Below are positions 23,995 through 34,849 of a DNA stretch of 64,000 nucleotides, one piece after another. Origin of the DNA: Rugalucina vietnamica (lineage: Eukaryota; Mollusca; Bivalvia; Lucinida; Lucinidae). The stretch is from NCBI GenBank assembly GCA_964017185.1, contig OZ024878.1, forward strand, positions 16,885,851 to 16,949,850, given 5' to 3'. Position 1 is the first letter of the stretch, and each line of letters begins with the position of its first letter. The position numbers and the translations under genes were made by a program. The notes below the pieces were generated by a model. That model saw only the letters and a program-made list of their open reading frames with translations, ran no database searches and was not told the origin of the DNA.

Positions 23995-24356
23995 ATGCAT
24001 TTTGTCTTGCGCATGTGATCTGGATTTCATTCCCCTCACCTATAGAGGTTCAGAGGTACTGTGAGGTTAGGGCCCAGTAAAACCGGTTTAAGTCCCCCCA
24101 GTAATTTTGTTTTACTGATCGTTCCAAGGCGGTGCTTCTGTTGTGGTTCTATTTGTTTTTGTTTTGGGGTGGAATTTTCTGCTTTTTGAACCTTATGTGG
24201 ATTTACATATTTTTATTTAAGTTTGGGTAACTGAGTGGCCACCTGTTGAGAAATAGCTGCTTCTTCGGCTTACGATGTGTTTTCTGGTACCTGGTTGTCG
24301 GTTTAGTTTTTTCCCACCTCGGTTTCTTTCTGATTGCACCTTTTCCTGATCGTACA
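23995..24356 (+). mobile_element. Tail-family insertion in the palindrome spacer
   Basis: About 285 bp of this (24070-24356) matches the tail family found at 36525-36800 and, inverted, at 59019-59340, running from AAAACCGGTTTAAG to GCACCTTTTCCTGATCG. The preceding ~75 bp (GGATTTCATTCCCCTCACC...) is not seen in the other copies. It interrupts the otherwise symmetric arms. Confidence 0.65.
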
Positions 24357-24361
24357 CAAAT

Positions 24362-24525
24362 TTGAGAGGCTTATACACTCCCCATGAAAGAACATTGCCA
24401 TCTAAGGCAAATCTGAAAAAAGTAATATTAGTGGGAACTTCATAAACAAAGTTTTCAAGGACAATTAAATGTGAGCACTAAAGCAAGATCTCATAAATTC
24501 ATGTTTTCATAATACTGAGATTGGA
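24362..24525 (+). repeat. Direct diverged copy of outer-arm sequence in the spacer
   Basis: AAATTTGAGAGGC...CATGAAAGA...GTGGGAACTTCATAAACAAA matches 20186-20345 in the left outer arm in the same orientation, but is clearly diverged. So part of the outer arm exists three times: both arms plus here. Confidence 0.65.
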
Positions 24526-24719
24526 CCTGTGGCACTCCATACTTTTCTATATTGATACCTATATCTAAACATAAATCAGTTAAAAAATGGATGATTATAG
24601 CTGTTTCATATGCTGTACATTATATTTCAAACTTTAAAAAACAAACATTAAACAGTTTCGCACCAAAATCGGAGGAAAATAACAAAATACTGGTAAAAAA
24701 CGCCAGTTTCAGCCATTTT

Positions 24720-25940
24720 CTTACATCTTTGACCTTGACCTTTACCATTAAAAGGTTATTTTAGGTCAACAGGTGTATTGTCTGAATGATATCGAACTTT
24801 GCAACACATGTGTAAACATGTATAATCATTCATGATAACAAGAATGTCAAGAAACAATTATTGCAAAATAAACTTGAATATTGGCCAAAAAATGACATTT
24901 TCATGTCATTTTCTTGATTCTGTTACCTTGAAGAATTCAGTTTCAGAAGGTCACTGCATATTCAATGCCATTGAAGGTCACTGCAGATTCAATGCCATAT
25001 TTTCTTAACTGCTGTTCCATACACAACATATCTCAAGCGTTTTAACAAATATTATTACAATTTTGTACCAAACTCTGTGAAAAAATTACAAAATACTGGT
25101 AAGAAAATGCCCGTTTAAACCATTTTCTTGCATTTTTGACCTTGACCTTGACCCTTAAAAGGTAATTTAAGGCCAGCAGGTGGATTGTCTGAATGATATT
25201 GGACTTTGCAACACATATTTAAATGAAAAAACTTAATACGATAAAAATTAACACTTTAATTTGTTTACTTCTTCAACAAAAACTTCATTTTACCCCCTGA
25301 AAAATTGAACTTTTCGTGATCTTGACCTTGAAGTCACTTGGAGGACAAAAGTATCTCAGCGTGAAAAACGGTGTGGTGATGTGCATAAATATTCAATAAG
25401 GAAAAAAAACATGAGCCTAAATTATGGCCAAATCAACTATAACATGAGCAAAAAAGCCAATTTTGTGTTATCTTTCTCTAACGTGACCTTGACCTTGACT
25501 TTCCGAAGGTTACTGCAGATACAATGCCATATTTTCTTAACCTTTGTTTCATATACAACATATCTCAAGCTTTCAAAACAAAATATTTAGGCAATTTTGC
25601 ACCAAACTCTTTGAAAAATAACAAAATACTGGTAAGAAAATGCCAATTTAAGCCATTTTCTTGCATTTTTGACCATGACCTTGACCCTTAAAAGGTTATT
25701 TAAGGTCAGCAGGAGGATTGTCTGAATGATATTTGACCTTGACCTTGAAATCACCTGGTGGACGAAAATATCTCAACAGGAAATACTTTGTAGTGGTATG
25801 CATAAATATCCAATAAAGTAAGTGAGAAATTTGAGTCTCAGTTATGCATAAATCAACTTGAACATGGGAAAAGGCCTATTTTGTGACATTTTTCTCTATT
25901 CTATGACCTTGACCTTGACCTTTAGAAGGTCACTGAAGAT
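24720..25940 (-). repeat. Right-arm tandem array with TGACCTTGA clusters
   Basis: Complement of the left array but shorter: unit markers lie at about 25334 and 25752, plus a deleted unit between 24740 and 25130. About 11 TGACCTTGA words are present. Confidence 0.8.
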
Positions 25941-26043
25941 TATATGCAAAATTTTCTAAAGAGTAGTTTCAATTGCAACATATCAAATAATTTACAACCA
26001 ATAATGTCCTCTTATTAGAATTCTATGAGACCAAAATGACAGA

Positions 26044-26062
26044 CAGTAGTAGTAGTAGTAGT
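26044..26062. repeat. AGT/GTA microsatellite, about 6 units
   Basis: A short trinucleotide run inside the right arm. The left arm at the matching place (around 21430) lacks it, so it arose after the arms formed. Confidence 0.85.
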
Positions 26063-27805
26063 AAAGATTAGGCTTTTAACGTCATCCTGGGCCAAATAAA
26101 ATGACAGACACTCACAAATTTGCGTTTTGTAACATTACCCTCATTGTTGCTATAGTTACGCATATTCAGACCTTACTTCCCAAACATGTCTATTCAGAAC
26201 TTGGTTAACAAAACACTGCTGTATATCGTAAATATGCGCGTATATCTGCAACCGACTGCACTCACTATGATAATTGTCCCTGAAAATGCTTCAAAATCAC
26301 ATTTTTCAAATCTTCGAAACACCACCCACTTTGCAGGGCCACGATAAAATCAAAGATTTTCCAAATCAATGTTTTTTTTTTTGTTTTGTTTTTTTTTTTG
26401 TATTTCTAACCAGAATGTGTTATATATTCATAAATAGGGACCAGAAGTTGGATCTGAATTTGTATAAAGTAATTGTTTCAGCTGGAAAATACCCAGTTTA
26501 AGTGATTTTCGGACACACTTTTTGCCAAAATATTCATTTGCCGTTTCCATGGCAACTGGTATGAAATTGGACCAAATGAGTGTCGATTAAAAAGGTTTGT
26601 GTTTATATAACCAAGATAAGAAAGTTTCAGCAAAATCGGTGATTATGTGTTCCACGGCCCTGTGAAAAAATTTAAGTGGTTACAGAGAATTGCTCTTAAT
26701 GTTAATTAAGTGGGTGGGGTAAGGTTATCCTGTCATTGAGTACCTTAGACAGTAAAGCATATTTATGAGTATTTTAACATCTTGCTAATGATTTACACAA
26801 TAAAAATAATCAAAAAAATGATGTTTGATATATTGTATGAAGTTACCAGCAATATAGTCTATTTGCCATTGTTATTTAAGATGCGACCATGTATGTTTGT
26901 TCTTAGTATTACCATGGTAACCATTGTTTTACTGGTAAACAATTCATTGGTTTTGCACTAAGTATACAATATGTCTTTTAACTATAGCATTTTATCACAT
27001 TTAACTTGTACTAACTTCTGTTTCAGGTTGAAAATGTACCAGTTTCCATGTTAATTTAAGTGGGTGGGGTACTTCTACATTGTCATTAAACACTTTAAAT
27101 GCAATAAATCATTGCTTTATAAGTATTTTTAGATGCTATATATCATTATATAACTGTTTAAAATTCTCATTTAGTGTTAAGTCAAAAATATTTAGATAGC
27201 CTCATTCTTTAACCTCGATATTATAAAAACACAATTTTATGGGGTCTCGTCCTAGTAGGTAGATTTAGATGTCTCTGAAATTTTTGTTTATGAAGTGCCC
27301 ACTAAGATTTTACATTAACTGGCCATGCTGACAATGATCTTTCATGACAACTATGTGAGGCCTCTTAAATTTACCTCAATTTTTTTCTTCATGTTCTCAA
27401 AATATGCTGAAAAATGACTTTTTTGATAAAATTGAAAAATGGGAAACCCCACCCACCTTACAACTACCATAGCTAGAAGACAGTTCATTATAATAAGATG
27501 CTAAGTTACAGTAATTTTGAGTATGTATATCTGTACCATTGTATGCATTCAAATTTTAGAAAGCAAGTTATGTGATGTCTAGGTTGTGTTTGAAAAAATG
27601 CCAATTTTCACTCAAAAAATGCTGTTTTTAAGCCCTAAATCTTCTATTGTGGTTACCATGGCAACCATGCATATTTTCAAAAAACTAACATTGAAAAACC
27701 TGTTTTTGTGTGGTCCCTAATATATCAGTAAAGTATGAAGGAAATCCATGACCATGCGTGCCGAGCCCCCATAAGGATTTGGCTGGTTTTCACACGGAAT
27801 TGCTC

Positions 27806-27809
27806 TTAA
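27806..27809. other. TTAA target duplication, right
   Basis: Directly follows the right GGAATTGCTC end and is followed by GTAACAC, as at the empty site in copy B. Confidence 0.85.
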
Positions 27810-27904
27810 GTAACACTGTGTAAGCTGAATTATAGTGTTTTACGTTATTTTAGGCTTTATGAAAACCAAAATGCGTATAACCTTAGCTTCTTAAGTTAGG
27901 CCGA

Positions 27905-28300
27905 ACATAATTCGGCATCTCTGAGAGACATGTTCATGTATATACCAGCCGTGGGTCGAACTCGCAAGCTCTTTGTTGCAAAGCGAATACCTGGTAGATA
28001 ACCTTAGCAGAGCTTTCTAAATGCCATGATAGATTCTCTTCCATATTGTGAAATGCATACATTTCTAATTTGGCCGTGAAATTCACATTCTTGTTGAACA
28101 TCCGAGTTAACAATTTAATTTTTCAGTAACTTCGGGAAGGAGCTACAGCTTCCTGGGTATTCATCAGTACTGTGGGTAGTTAATTTGTCTTGATAAACGA
28201 CCTAACACGGTGCCTCGTATGGGGATCGAACTAAGGACATCTCGATTCGGAATCCGGATGCTCTAGATCTTCAACCTGGCCAACACGTTCTACTTCCCCA
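27905..28300 (-). repeat. tRNA-like (SINE-type) repeat, copy 2
   Basis: On the minus strand an A-box-like TGGCCAGGTTG (28272-28282) and B-box-like TAGTTCGATCC (28223-28233) are ~45 bp apart. Between them lies GGATTCCGAATC, an anticodon-arm-like word that would carry CCG. A second tRNA-like stretch, GCGAGTTCGACCC, lies at about 27955-27975. Stems are imperfect, so neither is a functional tRNA. Confidence 0.55.
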
Positions 28301-29469
28301 GATCCTTAATCTAAAGCAGTGCAGTACAACAAACACTGTACACGTTTATGATACGCATACTCATTTGTTACGTGTATCACCGTACGTGTAATATTAGACA
28401 CATTCAAAAGAAAGAGGACAAGCCATAGTGGACAGTTTAAGTGACCCTCTAAAATTCTACCTCGAGAGGCAGTATAAAAGTGGACAAAATGAAACAAATT
28501 ACGTAAAAATTTATCCGGACACGTTACAGCGTCGTGTATACGGAAACTCAGGAATGCTTATATGTCATTCTAGTCGAGATTAATGTAACAAGCATTTGAA
28601 GGTATTCAGTATTAGCAATAATTAACTTTAGGAATAGATTAACCGGAAGGATCAATCAATCACTAGAAACAGGACAAAATAAAAACAGACGCCCACAAGA
28701 CAGGAACTCGAACTAGCTTGCGTCTAGTTGTGTCATGATAGCATTCAATAATAGATAAAGTCCCAACCTAAATTAAACCTCTGGTAGGAAAAAATGCAAA
28801 TAGGGTATAATAGAAAGAGAACATACGTCAAGCTGATAAAGCAGCTTTTCCCGTAAAGGTATTTTCTTATGTTAATTTAAAAAAAAAAAAACCGCAAATA
28901 TTACAAGTACAATGTTGTGAACATGCAAAGGATTAGAACGAAAGTATATCCCAGTCCCAGTTAACAGCTATGGTAATTTTGGGACATTACTTCCATTTTC
29001 ATTTTATGGACCTTCTACCCAGCACTAAGGATACCATGACTTCCGGAATGTGTTTTGAATATAATACCTAAAGTAAAACAACAAATGCTTATATGTATGG
29101 ATGGTCAGGCTATACCACAACAATTGAATTTGACGTAGGATATACATGACGAATAGTACCTTCATGGGATCATTCGAATAACCTACCCATGTCGACTTTT
29201 CAGTTATAACCTCGGGACCTGTTTCTTGAATATGTATTGTTAAGCATTGATTAATATACCCAAGCCTTGCCCAAGGCTCAGAAATAAAGAAATGCGCTTT
29301 TTTGTATTTTCATTTTCATTTTTTTTCAATCTCTGTTGCTAGCTAGTCTAATCTATAGATGGGTCTCGATAAACTCAGCCAAGTCGACCGGAGAAAAATC
29401 CATTTTTAGACTAGCTACGTAGACTCTGAATTTGAATTTCAATATATACAAAAATATGTAGTTAGGCGC

Positions 29470-29526
29470 CTGAAAAACCGGTTTAAGCCCGCCAGTAACT
29501 TTGTGTTACTGATCGTTCCAAGGCGA
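29470..29526 (+). repeat. Tail-family internal fragment
   Basis: AAAACCGGTTTAAGCCCGCC...GATCGTTCCAAGGCG, 57 bp, cut at both ends and present only in copy A. It is not anchored at the tail end, so it is a deletion remnant rather than a fresh truncated insertion. Confidence 0.7.
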
Positions 29527-30112
29527 GTTTGTAAAATAAATCTTCTCACCCATCAGACAAGCATGTCCCTTTGTGTGCCTGTCAGAGATTTTTCTATCCC
29601 GGTACCAATACATTTCAACAGTCTCAACATGCCAGTCATTGCTACATTTAGCTACTAGAAATGCACACCTTATGTTTACTTCTATATCAGGAAGTGAGAC
29701 GCTTAGTGTCAGCTGGCAGAGACAAAAATACCTTTACAGGGGTTAATTCAGTAGCTTATCAATAGCTGGGATCAAATCAAAATCGACACAGTAATTTCTT
29801 TCTATAACATGTTTTGGGATTCCTCCCTTCTTCAGATAAAAATGTAAATAAAAGAAAATGCTTATCAATAGTAATTGTAGTCTGCTGCTTTGACAAACAT
29901 TTCAAAATTTAGTTTTGCTGAGGATTTTTTTGCACACAAGAACATGCTAATTTAATAGTTTTGTAAGGTGATTGAAAATACAAACTATGTTTTTTTCTCA
30001 AATGGCTAATTTGTATATTGTTTCATGGCAAACAAAATTACTGCCTGAACAGCACTTGAATCAAAGTCAGAGTCAAAATCGTTTAAGAGATGGTTGAGAA
30101 AAATAATCAGTG

Positions 30113-30275
30113 AGTGGTGTTGGGGCCTCAACAAGGAAATCTCATGCTCGTTTTCAGATTATTCAAGTCTCGCCCTCGACAGAGCCAAGGATCTGTGAAC
30201 GTGACTGAGATGTCCTTGTTGAGGCTAATAATCTGAAGCCCGAGATTTCCTTGTTGAGGCCTCAATCCCATCACA
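30113..30275. repeat. Foldback segment (CCTCAACAAGG arms)
   Basis: GGGGCCTCAACAAGGAAATC pairs with GATTTCCTTGTTGAGGCCTC, with inner words also pairing (CAGATTA with TAATCTG). Copy B (53490-53620) has the same arms but rearranged inside, as expected for a rapidly changing hairpin. Confidence 0.65.
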
Positions 30276-30664
30276 GATTCTTTTATTCTACAGAAATAAT
30301 CCTTGTTGTCCTAATGTTCAAATAAGCATTTGTCTTTAGTTCTATGCTTGGGTTCGCACGTCGAGTGAGACACAAGCAGAGAGTGTCAACTTTCTTTTGT
30401 TGCTAAGTATACATAACAAGGTACATATGAATTATTTGGCACGAAGCAGTCATGGCATAACAGAACTGCACAGGATCGAAAACGCTGATCAGCTGCGCGG
30501 CGTATGTTGGTTAGTCGTAGACTGTTCTGTCTATTCGGTCTATGAAACTTTAGATCTTGATCTCAAATGTTGTTTATATACAAACTGCTTGTTACTAACA
30601 CGACCTGTCTAGATGTTGCAAAAAGATAAAACAGGCATAAAACAGGCTGCTTAAAACGGCTTAG

Positions 30665-31004
30665 GCGGCCCTAAAAATATCCCCGTACATCATCCATAGT
30701 GCAGGCTATAGTTTCTTTTTGGTCCTTTGAGATAAGCGAGGATATTCTGAGAAATCAGATATTTATTATCGGTTAACATTTTCTTACAATGTTTAATATT
30801 ATTGGTCCCATTTAGATTATACTTGTCTTTGTATCGACTGCCCTGTTGAAAGTTGCTAAATTTCAGTAATTCTCTTTGGCTCCATGCTGCCAAATCTAAA
30901 GGGTCACTGACGAGACTAAATAGTCGAAACCGCGGTATGGTCCATCCCCTTTCTCATTAATGTGTTCACTGCTCTGAAAGGATCTCAGTTTTGAATTTTT
31001 ATTA
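30665..31004 (-). repeat. Family F repeat, near-complete copy, A only
   Basis: The minus strand partly reads through as a peptide (67 codons at 30690-30893, including the word ISQNILAYLKGPK) that lines up with 45000-45210 (ISQNTLADLKGSK in the matching frame). Upstream, on the minus strand, the words SEHINEKGDGPYR are readable, then a frameshift. In copy B the flanks are directly joined (about 53985: CAAACGACTAAATG...ATACTGCAAG), so the unit is an insertion here or a clean loss there. The peptide is not one I recognise. Confidence 0.65.
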
Positions 31005-31822
31005 AATACTGCAAATAAGGGAAGTATCATTTTGGCAGGTATTGTTGATGTCTTGTCAACAGATGATATAGCCCTTTGAAACTAATTTAATTTTGTCTAA
31101 GATTTAATCATTTATCAAGACATGCAACCAGTTTATTTCACTATTAATTTGTTACCACGCCCCATCTACATGTACGTTTCAGTGCCCTGCTATATATAAG
31201 CCTTACACTTATGGGACAATCTGGAAGTCAAAACTATGTTCTGTCCTCGCAATAGAAAATCACACTGGGATAAGGAGCTTAGTGTGAAACCCCTGTCATT
31301 TCCCCTACACTGCGGGACAATCAAAATTGTAATTGCCCGGCACTTTAGCCCGCCTATCTCTCACCCATTCCCGTAGGTGTGGGGGCGTAATTACAAATGA
31401 CTGGATCATATAATATGGGTAACTCGCAACTTAGTACAAAATAACCGTGTAACAATGTTACTTACCGTAAACTGTATTAAATCAAGTATTTCAAATACAT
31501 ATTTTAATTTTTAAATTCCAGTGCTCAAACTTAGAAACCTGTGTACCATGTCGGTATCTACTCTAATATATCCCTTAACAATGTAAACATTACATGTAAG
31601 TGTGTTTTCAATTTTGATTATCTTTACAGAACTAACAAATCAAACCAATAGAGACTGAGACTTTCAGCGTTTCCCGTTACATACTTGTTTTGTCCACAGT
31701 ACGAATACATAATTATGCGGTGATGTTCCAGTAGCTTATCTGATGGTGTATAAACTACGTATACATATCCCTGAAACGAACACATTTATGTTGTAAAGTT
31801 ATTATTTTCAACGCCACCATAA

Positions 31823-32125
31823 AAAGGTACAAGTAGACAATGATCAGGAAATGACGCAAAGAAATTCCCACTCCACAAACCAAGGGGTTGGAAAATACTT
31901 AAACGACACTTAGGTACTTTTACGATGAAAACATATCGTGAGCCGATTGAGCGGTTATTCCCCAATAGGCGGCCACGCATTTATCCGAACCGAACTAAAA
32001 TATGAAAACGTACAAAGGGCTCAAATAGCACAAAAAATCGACTCCAAAACACAAACAATTAGAACCACAACACAAGTATCGCCTTCGAACGATCAACAAT
32101 ATAAAATTATAAAATTAATAATACG
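31823..32125 (-). repeat. Tail-family copy in duplication A
   Basis: Minus-strand tail ending ACTTGTACCTTTTT. Extends to the GATCGTTC word and lacks the CCGGTTTAAG start. The orthologous copy in B is 55215-55490, so this insertion predates the duplication. Confidence 0.75.
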
Positions 32126-32781
32126 TCATGGACAAAATATTGCGCGCTTACCTGTTATATGTTATGCTGACCAGCGATATATTGTCCAGAATATCATGAA
32201 TATTGAATTAAATTTCTAATAAAAAGATCCAGATAATATTCATTGGCAATGAATAATAAATCCGATGGCATAAAAGAAGAACCCTTCGATTAGATAACGG
32301 GCCGACGCAATCATACTCTTATGCCCTCTCAGAATAAAGTGTGTCACCGGCGCACAAAGTTGTCCGTAATTTGTCAACTATTTTATACCCATATCTTTAT
32401 GACATTGTGTTCGTGATTATGTGTATTCGGTATTATTATCTCGGTCTTCGTGACATAATCTGAAGCTGTTGCAATGTCTTTCAGATTAGAGAGATGCCAA
32501 ATTATTGACATATATTTTGCAACGTCGTAGAAAAACATTCTGCACTAGAATCAGTTCCGTCATCTGAGCAGCGCTGTGGCTTAAAATCACTCAGAGAATA
32601 ATTTATTTCAGCTAGTTCTGATGAACTGTAATTTTATCTTATCAAGTACGCACCACCCTCCTTATCACCACGTAGACCCGTTTTAGTCCATGTACGTCAT
32701 GTAAAAAGAATTTCTCGCACCAAAGTAGTTCCATTGAAAATCTTGTCTGTCTTTGCCCATGCAAGCTGAGAGATTAATATT

Positions 32782-32988
32782 TGACCCAATTTCGGAATAT
32801 GTCTTTGATTTAGACTCCTCGTGAAAATTCTCGAAATTGCAGCGCAATAGTCTGGCGTTCGTTGCCGGTTTAAAAAGGGCTACTGATGTGTGTTCATTAC
32901 CCGAAATTGCGCAATATAGTCCATACTATCTCCCTTTGAATGTTTTTACTGCTCCCAAAGGATCAAACATTTATATTTTATTCAGTGT
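32782..32988 (-). repeat. Family F repeat, half copy, A only
   Basis: Matches 46330-46520 and 5905-6050. Copy B joins AAGATACTTCA directly to CTGTAATTACGTAG at about 56180, giving the empty site. Confidence 0.7.
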
Positions 32989-33279
32989 AATTACGTAGAA
33001 TGAAAATGCTAGTCATGGACAGTATGTCGGGTGTCTGAGTTATATCTCGATGATTCCAATACAACAGATGAAAGAATAAGCAACTCCCATAAATGTTTGC
33101 TCGGTTTTACATGTCTATGAATGCACTGCAGAGTATTCTTTTGTCGGTTTGTTAGGACTATAAGTAATGGATTTCTGTATAAATCTTATGACACATATAA
33201 TAAACTGCCTGACAAGTTCCATTATCGAAAAGACAAGTATCATTACAGTTTTTCATCAACAAGGTTGTGGTTCCAATCT

Positions 33280-33490
33280 TTTAATTTGCACCTCTTATGT
33301 GCATTTTTAAATATTTAGTTTAGTCAGCATATCTGAGAGGCTACCTTACGGAAACATCTTTTCACTCGGCTTGGATTTATTCTCTTTGTATAAAGAATTG
33401 GTTGTCAGCCTCGGCTTTTGGAGAGGAAGTTTCTTCGCGAGTGCGCCATTTCCTAATCATTTCTCCCTATTGTTATCTTTTCTGTTATAG
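33280..33490 (+). repeat. Old tail-family copy
   Basis: Recognisable by CTGAG...GGC...ACTCGGCTT, GGAGAGGAAGTTTCTT and GCGCCATTTCCTAATCATT in the tail-family order, but strongly diverged. Orthologues in B are 56515-56700 and 59960-60115. Confidence 0.55.
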
Positions 33491-34416
33491 CTTGTTGTCC
33501 AATTAAGCCGCTAGGTGCTAAATTTGATGTATCTAAATATGCGAAACAAATATGTGCAAGTTGCATTATACTATGTAAAATGCGGACATTTTGTAATTGG
33601 TCGCCAAATACTTATTGGAATACAGTATTAACAATAATTTAGACACTTCGCCTATATATGTGGGAAAAGAATAGATTGACCCTGCGCAAGACACCCGAAG
33701 TACATGTATATCATAGAAATTAATGGCTATACATTCCTTGACATATCGGAAAGAACATTGTGCATGAAAATTCTCCAAGCGCTAGTGCAAACGATTCCAA
33801 GAGCAAACTTTATCAGGTCAAGCATGTATCGAGCCACAGAAAACGAGACGAGTAATCAATTCCAAGATTCATTAGTTGATAGTTTCACTCAAATACAGGC
33901 TTGAGGGCTTTACAGCTCAGGATTTTCTTGGAATGAGTTAAACACTTGACCAAAAGTCGTAATTTCGTTAAACTAAATATCGGAAGGAGAAATCACTGTA
34001 CATTTATTTTCAAGAAAAGTACAACCTATTAGGCATTTACGAGGCAGAGCATTCTCTGATGAGAATACGCACTATCATGCACACTTCGTACATGTACTCG
34101 CACTGTTACGCTATGAATCGACCAAACTCTGTTAGGTTAATATTATATCAGGTCATTGCTTCCTACATGGCAATGTATATTTTTGGTCCATGGCTTGACC
34201 GGACACTTTTCTATACGTGTTGGCCAAGAAAATTCTTCCGGGTGTCTGATTTCCAATACAACAACGTAATGTAGAAGGACAGCATATACATGCATGCTCT
34301 TTTTTTACAAGTCAACAAGTGTACTGCAGAGTTTGTCAGGATGTTAAATAACATATTTCAGTATAAATCTTATGAATCGATATAAGCGAAACAAATAATC
34401 ATGAAAATTAACGGTT

Positions 34417-34640
34417 TGCCTTTACGATGAACATTATTTGCAAGCATGGCAGGCATGTACCGCCGAAGACCGAACTTGCAAGCTCCTTGTTGCAAAGCCA
34501 ATAACATAATCTAGTAACCACTTTTAGTTGGCAGGTGTTTATAAATGACGAGACAGAATTTCTTCCCTAGCACATAAAATGCATATATTTTCTAATTGGC
34601 CAGCAATTTCACATAATAAAAATACTGCAAAATGACAAAC
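34417..34640 (-). repeat. tRNA-like repeat, diverged copy 4
   Basis: GACCGAACTTGCAAGCTCCT and TTGTTGCAAAGCC match the inner tRNA-like part of copies 1-3. The part with the second tRNA-like unit is absent. Confidence 0.55.
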
Positions 34641-34849
34641 ATCGAATACTTTCATAACAATTTGTAATCACCGTATAATAGCCTCAAGTTATTAAGTTTT
34701 CTAAACAATAGAAAATGGGTACCAATTTCATAAGACATTTTCCTGTGCTTGGGCATGTCTTGTTTACATGTATAATTCGGCAAATAGGTTACTGTATGGG
34801 CGTTACCTCATGAATACGGTATTGGGAATGGTCTATTTTTGACCTAGGT

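Larger units (their letters stand above)
20861..26695. mobile_element. Inner GAGCAATTC-bounded unit within the 8-kb palindrome
   Basis: A second terminus, GAGCAATTCTCTGTG, starts at 20861 after TTAA (20857-20860), and its complement ends at 26695 before TTAA (26696-26699). The inner 5835 bp therefore has the same kind of ends and target as the whole. Either a related element inserted into an older palindrome, or the ends were duplicated during growth of the arms. Confidence 0.7.
19760..27805. mobile_element. 8-kb palindromic TTAA-flanked foldback element
   Basis: The left end reads GAGCAATTCCGTGTAAAAAC and the right end is its complement. From both tips inward the sequence is a near-continuous inverted repeat, about 1.1 kb of outer arm (19760-20860 with 26696-27805) and then inner arms down to about 23990 and 24740. 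TTAA lies on both sides. The paralogous locus at 51378 has a single TTAA with both flanks joined, so this is an insertion with a 4-bp TTAA duplication, the hallmark of piggyBac-like enzymes. The tip sequence is not the usual piggyBac CCY-type end as I remember it, so the family is uncertain. No long frame exists, so it would need a transposase in trans. Recurrent words in the outer arms are GTGGGTGGGG next to TTAATTAA. The left arm is longer than the right because of extra tandem units. Confidence 0.88.
27810..34376 (+). repeat. Segmental duplication, copy A part 2 (pairs with 51382-61064)
   Basis: Matches copy B from the TAAGCTGAATTATAGTGTTT start through the tRNA-like repeat, the CCCATCAGACAAGCAT module, the tail-family copy and the AATTAATGGCTATA module, to the ACAAGTGTACTGCAGAG module. 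Only in A: about 28710-29190, a tail fragment at 29470-29526, and family F copies at 30665-31004 and 32782-32988. Only in B: 52595-52915, 54625-55190, and the composite 56793-59959. Segment 29191-29357 is inverted in B. Confidence 0.85.

Noticed and set aside
28209-28285. Functional tRNA-Arg gene
   Set aside because: A- and B-box-like words exist, but acceptor and T stems have several mismatches and the segment is part of a multi-copy repeat.
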